Translations under genes and position numbers: made by a program | Shown: in pieces, positions 56,779-64,000 of the stretch | Layout of the letters: each line of letters opens with the position of its first letter | How positions within the stretch are numbered: position 1 is the first letter of the stretch | Notes under the pieces: generated by a model | What the model was told of the DNA's origin: nothing | Seen by the model: only the letters and a program-made list of their open reading frames with translations | The model's database searches: none | Assembly: GCA_015501055.1 (NCBI GenBank) | Contig: JADNYV010000028.1 | Span: 1 to 64,000 of the forward strand | Reading direction: 5' to 3' | Length of the DNA stretch: 64,000 nt | Source of the DNA: Mucidula mucida | Lineage: Eukaryota > Basidiomycota > Agaricomycetes > Agaricales > Physalacriaceae

Positions 56779-59700
56779 ATGAATCTCTACGAGCCGAAAG
56801 CTGACCGGGATTATGCTCCTATCTCTGACCATGGACTGTACGTTTAGTTTCTCACTCATCAGACAGTCAAGGGGACCCTGAGACATACAGAATCGGAAAC
56901 CTGCACACTGCTGCTTTGATCAGCATCGACGGATCCGGTAAGTTACGAACTTCGTATTCCGACGTCAGGCCAATGTATGATAGTGGAGAGCTACTGTGTG
57001 CCGGATTTTGACTCTCCATCCGTATTCGCTCGGATTCTCGACAAGGACAAGGGTGGGCACTTCTCGATCACGCCCACCGTTCCATTCAACACGAAGCAGA
57101 GCTATCTACCCAGCTCTAATGTATTTGGGGCCTAAACGTGCCAGCGCTATCTCACTGTACTGCCATAGGTCTTACAAACCAAGTTTATGAATGAGAAAGG
57201 CGTAGTCAGCATTACTGGTCCGCCGTCCCCACACTTGTGTGATTTGCGGTAATCAGCTCATTCTTACCAGATTTTCTCCCGCGCCCAAAGGAGTCTTCTG
57301 GTCTCTCTGCCCCGAAACCTCTCCTACACTGGCTCATTCGCCGTGTCGAAGTCAGTGCCTTGGTTCGCATCTCTTTGCTTACTGAATTGACCTCAGGTCA
57401 TTCGGGGTACGGTCCCACTCCGAATGGAATGCGCACCAGCGTTCAACTATGCGCGCGATTCGCACACGACTACGTTCATTCCTGACACGTCCAGCTTGAT
57501 ACAACAGGATAAAGTCCTGTTTGATTCCCAGAACCTCAAGTTGGAGCTGAGATACTTCCGGGAATGCACGATAGTGAGCGGCTTGATACGTCTTGCCCAC
57601 CAATACATATAGTTGTACAGGACAATGCATGCACTCCTGATGTGCATCTTGAGCGGTTAGATCAAGAAAGGAAGGGACACAAAGGTCTGGGCGTTTCGGC
57701 GGATCTGTCTCTTGTCGAAGGGCAATGCGTTTGGTTTATTCTCAGGACACCACCTGTTGGTGGTCCGGTGGATCACGATACCATAGTCGCCAACGGTACC
57801 ATGCCCCCCAGAAGTCTTGATGACCCGTTCATCAGCAAGGTGAATATCTGCGAAAAGACTTTCCGTAGCTGCCGTTCTGATTCATATAGGAATTCATCAA
57901 TGGATTGTTGCATGTAAAGTTTCTGCTAGTCTATGATATCTACGCCACTTATATTTTTCAAGACAACCGTGAAGTACTGGTATACATGGATCCGACACTC
58001 CTCGTATAACGGATCGTGGAAAGAGGCCGTGCACAGAAGCGCACTTGCTCTAAAGTTGCTCATTTACGAACCTACTGGTATGTAGAGCCTTGTTTCGCAT
58101 CGAAAATAGCTAATATCATCCAAGGCGCGGTTGTGGCTAGTCCGACCTTCAGTCTACCCGAGTATATCGGTGGCACGAGAAACTGGTGTGTATATCGGTT
58201 CTGTACCTATTAAATCTGACTCCGTTGTTGTCATGGTAGGGATTACAGGTCTGTGACATGCAGTATCGGCGTACTGCGCTCTGATTAGTGAGCTTTACAG
58301 GGCGTCGTGGATCCGTGACTCTTCCTTTACGCTTTACGCTCTCCTCCGACTAGGTTTCACAGAGGAGGCAAATGGTCAGTATACTCCGACCCGATTCAAA
58401 CACCAAATTCAAGCGCTTATTTCTTAGCGTACATGGATTTTATTTTTGAACGGCTGCGCCACAAGAATCCGGATGGGAGTATTCAGATCATGTACACGAT
58501 CCATGGTATACCTCTCATTTTTTTCTGGATGCAAAGTGTAACACTATCGCGTCTCAGGTGGAAAGGAACTAGAAGAAATTGAGCTTACACACCTCGATGG
58601 CCACAAAGGCTCTAAGCCAGTTCGCATTGGGAACGGCGCAGCGGACCACCTGCAACTAGTGAGCTGCACGAATGCCATGTATCTTCCGTGTTTGATCCTC
58701 GGCTGTTTTTAGGACATTTACGGGGAACTGTATGTGTAACGAGCCAGCATCTCGTTGCGTGGGCCTGATACAATCTTCATAGAATGGATTCCATCTATTT
58801 GGGGCAGAAGGTGAGTCCCATTGCCTTGATTAGCGCTCTTTCGCTGATGCTCCTCGGGCTTCGGGTAGTTTGGTAGACCGCTAGGTTACGACGACTGGTG
58901 AGCGCTCTACTATCGCGGGATGACATACGTCTGATGGATTACGAACGATCAGGGTGCTTGTACGCGAACTGTAAGTTGTCGTGAAAGAATCACTGTACCT
59001 TTGTTGACCGCTGCTATGATTGAGATAGCGTTGACTGTACGTTCCATTACTTTGGGGGTTTCTTGCAGTTACAACTAGTCTAGATGTTGTTGCAAACTAT
59101 CAACAACCGGATCTGTAAGCACTCCTCGCATTCATGAGTACGCTCTTTGCTGATAGTCTATAGTTCCATCTGGTATGTACATCGCAGTGCTAAAAGTATA
59201 CCACTGACAATGACACGTTAGGGAAGTACGAAACAAGAAACGGCATTTCACGGTACGCCTACCGTTTCTAGTGATACGCCGAATTCTAGCTACAGCTCCT
59301 TTTTTTAGTACTCCAAGGTGAGGAAGAACATGTTCGGTCTCTCAGCTGCCCTGACCTCGCCCACGCGACGCCTCAGATCATGTTATGGTGAGTTGTCGAT
59401 CTCCGACAATCATCGTGATAAGCGTTGACCGGGATCTGCCCAGGGTTGCCATCGACCGAGGTGCCACGTTTTACTTTATATAAGGCGCGCTCGGTCGTTA
59501 ACCGACTGATGGCGGTTCAGGTCTACGCTTGGCTGATAAACGCTCGTTACCGTGCCCCAGGCGTACTGAATGGCTTACCGCCCGAGATTACCTCTACGAA
59601 GAGATTATGCAGAAGGCTTGGAACTCGGAGCTGAAACATTTCGGCCAAAGCTATGAGGAAACCCACGTACTGGACTCGGCGGTGCTCATTATGCCCCTTG

Positions 59701-60440
59701 TATTTTTCATGCAAGGCGTGAGTAGTCAACACCGACGCGTGTTTCGCGTATTTCCCGGTCGTATCGCTAATTGGTTTTCTTTTCCAGTCCGATCCCCGAT
59801 TTGTAAGTACACTGAAGCAGATATTGAAGACGCCTGAGCGTGGGGGGTTAACCTCCAACGTAAGTTCCGCGAAGCTGCCGCCCATAGTAGAAGGCTGATG
59901 CAACGGTGAATCCTAGAACCTGGTTTTCCGTTACGATGTGAACAAATCCGATGATGGCGTCGGCGGAGAAGAGGGCACTTTCTGCCTTTGCACGCTTTGG
60001 TATAGCGCTGGTCAATCCATAATTGATGGTTGTGATACTAACGATGATCCATAGGTGTGTGGAGGCGCTAACCCGTGCCGGACAGTACGATAACACGATG
60101 TTGCCAAAGGCTGTCGCGATGTTCGAAGTGGGCATTTTGTCTCTAAGTTGAACCTCATATCAACGGTGCATGGCAGGACTTCCTTCAATACCTCAATCAT
60201 GTTGGATTGTGCACGGAAGAAGTATCTGAAGCCGGCGAGGGGTGAGCACACAATTAGTGGTATAGTGCTGAACCTTACGCCGTGTCTTGTCTAGACTTGG
60301 GAATGCGGTTCAAGGTTTCACGTAAGTTGCCGGGCAAGTGTCGTCCTTCGGTCGTATGATATCTTTGATATAGGCATGTTACGTTGATTTCAGCGGCGTA
60401 CAATCTCTCCAGGACGCTCACGCATTCGAAAACTGCTTGA
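56779..60440 (+). CDS. Glycoside hydrolase family 15 enzyme (glucoamylase/trehalase-like)
   Basis: Inverting alpha-glucosidase family; this subtype resembles the bacterial-like intracellular GH15 group that includes trehalases. Start [16 protein letters not shown] in a ccaccATGa context, no signal peptide. The N-terminal beta domain has [20 protein letters not shown] then [15 protein letters not shown]. The catalytic barrel has [40 protein letters not shown] (first catalytic Glu region), [30 protein letters not shown] and [17 protein letters not shown] (second catalytic Glu region). It ends [11 protein letters not shown]. Around twenty short introns are needed, and every one I tested restores the frame, for example 59883-59939-type gaps and the intron splitting DYR from ASWIRD. 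Roughly 650 residues, normal for the group. Substrate (trehalose versus maltodextrin) cannot be decided here. Confidence 0.87.
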
Positions 60441-60883
60441 AATGAAGGGGTTATTTAGGATTTGAACATATTGTACTACTAGTGTATAGCTGATGCTCCA
60501 TGGATGCATTTTCAACCAATATTTCATTTCATCATCAAACAGCGCCGACATCGTCTTCTGCGCGGTGAAGATTCCCTGCAGCTTCTCTGGGGCCATCTCC
60601 GACTCGGATCCTCCTATAATTCAGCGCTCTAATTTAGGAGCTCGCGCCGCTCAACTCAATTCCATGAGAGGAAGACTGGAGGAACTAGAATATACATCAC
60701 AGTACGTACAAACAAGGAACAGATAGCAAAGCGAGATCTAAGGACGTATTCAGTATAGTACCTAATTGTACTTCTAGCGACACAGCAGTAATTTGTCTAA
60801 AAATATATGGAGGATTAGAGAACATTGTACACAGCAGATGAGAAAGAACAAGAACGAAAGCGAATGAGTTCATTGCGAGCGAC

Positions 60884-61610
60884 TCAATCAATTCTTCGTC
60901 CAGATTGGAGAAGAACGGCGGCGACGACGCAGAACTCCAAGAGGCCGACCTGAATCGCGCTTGCAGTCAATTCAAGGGTGACGACGCGATCTGTGCGTGT
61001 CAATTTGCCGCAGGCAGTCGGTGGCGTGGACGCGTGAGTCGCCGTGTAAAGCTGAGAACTGAGTGAGCTGAAGCTTCTGTTACTGCGGAGGAAATGCTTT
61101 ACAAAGATTGTGTTTCCTTGGGGTACCCAACAATACCATCTCCCTCGAGCCGTCATCGCACGCTGACTATTTGATGCTTATGAGTAGATGAACGACAAAG
61201 TACCCAGAATAAGCTTACGTCCGGTCGCTGCTGAGAGGCATCCAGGAGGAGACGGCCTGTCTATCGAGCAAGTCGCGCAGCTCGACCACAGGATGTTGTT
61301 GCCAGTCAATGACTGCGAAGTTTCTGCCTTCAGCATCCTGGAAAAGCGTGTTGCCTTCACGCGGCTGATCGTTCACGATATAGAAGTAGGTTCGGTTACG
61401 AGGACCGACGACGGTGGAATCGAGAATCGTGGATTCAAAGGTGAAAACGAACTGAAGGATGGTCTCGGGTTTGGGCGTTGAAGAGAAAGGAAGCGCGCCA
61501 AATATCGACGGCGTAGGAGGGCTCGTTGGAGACCAAGGCCCATTATTGATAGAATTCTGGTTATCCGGGTTGAACCACCCCCCTTGTGCGTACGGGTTGT
61601 TAACGTTCAT
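60884..61610 (-). CDS. DUF6593-like basidiomycete protein
   Basis: Exon 1 is 61610-61219 and exon 2 is 61166-60884, giving 224 residues; the 52-nt intron (61167-61218) joins SSDRT to QRAMTARGRWYCW. A Pro/Asn-rich N-terminus precedes a beta-rich domain: NRTYFYIVNDQP, AEGRNFAVIDWQQHPVVELR, RGRWYCWVPQGNTIF and a C-terminal helix LEFCVVAAVLLQSGR. This pattern (intrinsically beta, W-hP-E-L, RG-YxW-P, final VLLQSGR) matches the large uncharacterised DUF6593-type family expanded in mushrooms. Function unknown. The family name is from memory of the pattern rather than a search. Confidence 0.7.
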
Positions 61611-62728
61611 CGAAGGTCACGGTCTGTGCAGGAGAGCTAGCGGGGGAAACGACGCGTCTAGTTCGCTGGAGAAGTCTATTTCGAATGAGGAGCATTTATA
61701 CCTAGCCACTGATTCGTGATCAAACAAATTGCAGCACGGTAACGCGTCGTGAAACCAAGTTGCAAGCCAAATCGCCTATCCAGGGATACACGATCGGGGT
61801 CGCGTAGCGGTAGTGCTTGGGGCGCATCCAGGAACGTGGCCTATAGGTAAGGATCGACCCACCGGCATCGGGCGGTAAGTTTCATGGTGATCCCGGTAGA
61901 CACAGAAGGACCGCCAAAGGCATGCCAAAAGTGACCAAGTCGCCTGTGCAATGATCCGAGATGAGCCAGAAAGCACACCGACGGGTAGTATAGTCGACGT
62001 CGAATTTGAGCCTCGGGCTTCAGAATAGGGAGCGCGCTCGCAAGCAGTGCGGAGAAGTACTACACAGCCAAGGCCAATAAAGTCCAAAGTCAAGCATATT
62101 CTGGGATGGCGACAGCAAATGTCGCAAAGGCTGATGTCGTCTATGTGTGAAGAGGAATGACTGTCGAGATTGGGAGGTTGATATGGTTGATATCGTCCCC
62201 TTGAGAGGAAAAGAGTCGAATAGGAGCCCGAATCCACCGACACAGCGAGAAAGCTGTGTAAGCAGATTCGCGCAATTGGCGCTTGACGGTGAATCGCATA
62301 ACACGTTGTGAAACGAGATTCCTTGTATGGTGTATGATTTCCGCGAATCCAGCGCTTATTTGTTCTTGTGAACGAGGACGAACAGTTACAGAGCGTAGGG
62401 ACAGGGCGCCAGGTCTATCCTAAGCATGAATGGCAGTACAGCAGCCAAGACATGGCGATAGAGCGTCAGAAGAGTCACAGCGTTCAGTCCCTCCGAGTCC
62501 ACATCGGTGGCAAGTCCAACTGGATTTATTGTTCCTCGTATTTTCGGTGATGAAGGCCACGCGCGGCGCACGTGTCAAGGACCTCCACGTGGCCTTCCCA
62601 TTCCGTTCGTTCGGCGATCATTCACCCATCTCTCCCATCTCTCCACAAATATTTTGGCCTGGTCTCTTACGACCGCCTGCCTTTCAGAAGAAAACTTGTG
62701 TATCTGAACGACTTTTATCTCAACCATC
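61611..62728. other. Intergenic, possible decayed gene
   Basis: 1.1 kb. The minus-strand frame 61776-62243 has a hydrophobic stretch (LDFIGLGCVVLLRT) and neighbouring frames have others, so an eroded membrane-protein gene is possible. No intact model could be built. Confidence 0.35.
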
Positions 62729-63561
62729 ATGGACGTTGACTTTGATATCACCGCCACTCTCATCAAACAAATGGTTCGTGCCTCTCAACCATTACTAAAG
62801 TTATCTTTACAGTGTTCCATAGAACAGTCTGCATATTATGGAACTCGACGGTATTGATGCGCGTAAAGTCACTCAGGAATGTTAATCCCCCCCGAATTCA
62901 GAATTCTGTTTGATGTTGTCCATTGAAACAGAATCATCAAAGTCACACACCTGGGCCAGCCCCAGCAGGCGGTTGGACCGCGCCTCCGGGATTTGGGGAG
63001 GCCGAAAATGGCCTCATCCTTCGTAACTTTGATGATTCCCACTCTCCCAACGATGTCTCTGCTTTCTGCACGCGTTGGCCACCCAGTCGGACTCCGTCAA
63101 CGTACTGTGAATGGATCTCCATTGACCGCGGTACCACCCTATGCGCGTATCCGTCCCAGATAGAGAGCCTGCAAGCTGCTTTCCGTTCCGTCGCGTCTAA
63201 CGGAAATGTCTCCGTCGACAGCCTCGACCAGTTAGCCTGCGACCACCGCATACTATCGGGGAAATGGCTGATATTCACCAATCCGTACCGTGTTGACGCG
63301 TTGTGGGAGAGCGTCGTGAAGCTCGTTTGTCTTCACAGAAAGTCGGGGTGCGCCAAGGTTACGCCGAACAAGGGGATAGGGTCGTATCTCATCTGTGTCT
63401 ACGTGGAAGACTACACTTCGGAGGATACTATGTCGTTGAGGGAGGACCTACGTCGTATAGGCGTTACGTGGGGGATAGGTTTCAAGATGGATGCATATAC
63501 TCATCTCGGCATATACGCAAAGAACGAATTTGGTATCCGTCCTAATCGACACTATGTATAG
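62729..63561 (+). CDS. DUF1917-like (UPF0696/BLES03-type) protein
   Basis: Exon 1 is 62729-62773 (MDVDFDITATLIKQM) and exon 2 is 62932-63561, giving 224 residues. The core matches the DUF1917 pattern: VDSLDQLACDHRILSGKWLI, VDALWESVVKL, GCAKVTP, YLICVYVEDYTSEDTMSLRE, then GIGFKMDAYTHLGIYAKNEF. The family is of unknown function, found across eukaryotes. The 158-nt intron is longer than its neighbours and may conceal another small exon, so residues around 15 are uncertain. Confidence 0.75.
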
Positions 63562-63730
63562 ATCTGATGCAGCGGGGGGTTGGCGGCCTTGCTGCTTCCT
63601 AGTTGCTCTTGATTCGCTCTTGCACGCATTCCGTACCATTGTATTCTTACGCGAGCCATCGCCGTATACCTGTAACAATAGAACATCTTCATTTTTGGTA
63701 ATCGAGCATAGTAATAGTATAAGTAGTTCT

Positions 63731-64000
63731 CTAGCATGTAAACACTGCAGGACCTGGTTCGCGGCGTCAGAAGGGCATGGCGAGTCCTACACGTTCAAAA
63801 CACATACCTGGCGGAGTGTAGCTGCTGATGCCGAAGATTTCTGTAACGATGCCCGGATCTTCATCTACAACCAAGTTTTTAGCACGAGGGACTCGGTGTA
63901 TACGATGGTGCGCGAACCTGTGTAAGCTCCTGGGAATGCAACAGTCGCCGGAGCAGCCGCTTCCGCGCTCGGAACACCAGTGATATGGAGTTGAGCGCAA
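63731..64000 (-). CDS. AA9 lytic polysaccharide monooxygenase, C-terminal part (cut by window edge)
   Basis: Secreted copper enzyme that oxidatively cleaves cellulose. Three exons in view: 64000-63918, 63864-63808 and 63753-63731. After splicing the product reads AQLHITGVPSAEAAAPATVA, FPGAYTDEDPGI, YTPPGPAVFTC and stop. The FPGAY..-DPGI segment and the PGPAVFTC end are typical of AA9 C-termini. The N-terminal His copper brace and the catalytic core lie beyond the window. No linker or CBM follows. Needs H2O2 or O2 plus a reductant; a copper radical oxidase 9 kb away could supply H2O2. Confidence 0.85.

Noticed and set aside
61776..62304. Minus-strand membrane-protein gene
   Set aside because: Hydrophobic segments fall in different frames and no set of splice sites joins them into one product.
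1..64000. CRISPR arrays, bacterial operons, ribosome binding sites
   Set aside because: The sequence is plainly eukaryotic with spliceosomal introns; no regularly spaced short repeats of the CRISPR kind were seen.

Overview
The window is nuclear DNA of a filamentous basidiomycete, most likely a wood- or litter-decaying member of the Agaricomycetes. The evidence is dense genes on both strands, split by many short introns (mostly 44-60 nt, GT-AG, with CTNAC-like branch sites), together with families typical of these fungi: an AA9 lytic polysaccharide monooxygenase, a WSC/glyoxal-oxidase protein, a secreted fungalysin, a DUF6593-type protein and a tyrosine-recombinase retrotransposon. All exon structures were read by eye from splice signals, frame and family conservation, without alignment software.

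Left third (1-14.8 kb): a young, rearranged segment. A block of about 4.2 kb occurs twice in direct tandem (unit 1, 1032-10549; unit 2, 10550-14774). Unit 1 is interrupted by a 5,351-bp Ngaro/DIRS-group retrotransposon (5118-10468) with gag-like, RT-RNase H and tyrosine-recombinase reading frames and the split direct repeat layout A1 - internal - B1 - A2 - B2. Unit 2 keeps the unoccupied target at 14693/14694, so the insertion can be read to the base: there is no target-site duplication. Each unit carries two genes. One encodes a 414-421 aa protein with a coiled-coil tail and looks intact in both units. The other is broken in both units by different lesions. Divergence between units is patchy, which suggests gene conversion.

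Middle (15-45 kb): conserved housekeeping genes. In order: a Ste7/MEK-type MAP kinase kinase, divergent from a PP2A activator (PTPA) across 61 bp; VPS45; ERV46; a coiled-coil protein; an HMG-box protein; a gene-poor stretch of about 3.3 kb; PDX3 (pyridoxamine phosphate oxidase); a kelch-BTB protein; a small mitochondrial membrane protein; a coiled-coil protein; a FAR-17a/AIG1-like membrane protein; FCY1 (cytosine deaminase); SEC2, divergent from NCA2; and an SF1 helicase. VPS45, ERV46 and SEC2 all act in vesicle traffic. The MAPKK and the kelch-BTB protein could both belong to Ras/pheromone signalling. NCA2 contains two apparent one-base deletions. NCA2 and the helicase each use a GC-AG intron.

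Right third (45-64 kb): mainly secreted or carbohydrate-related genes: a fungalysin metalloprotease, a protein with four WSC domains and a glyoxal-oxidase domain, a small membrane protein, a GH15 glucoamylase/trehalase-like enzyme, a DUF6593-like protein, a DUF1917-like protein, and the 3' part of an AA9 monooxygenase cut by the window edge. Intergenic regions are longer here, and one holds a tRNA-like pol III box pair.
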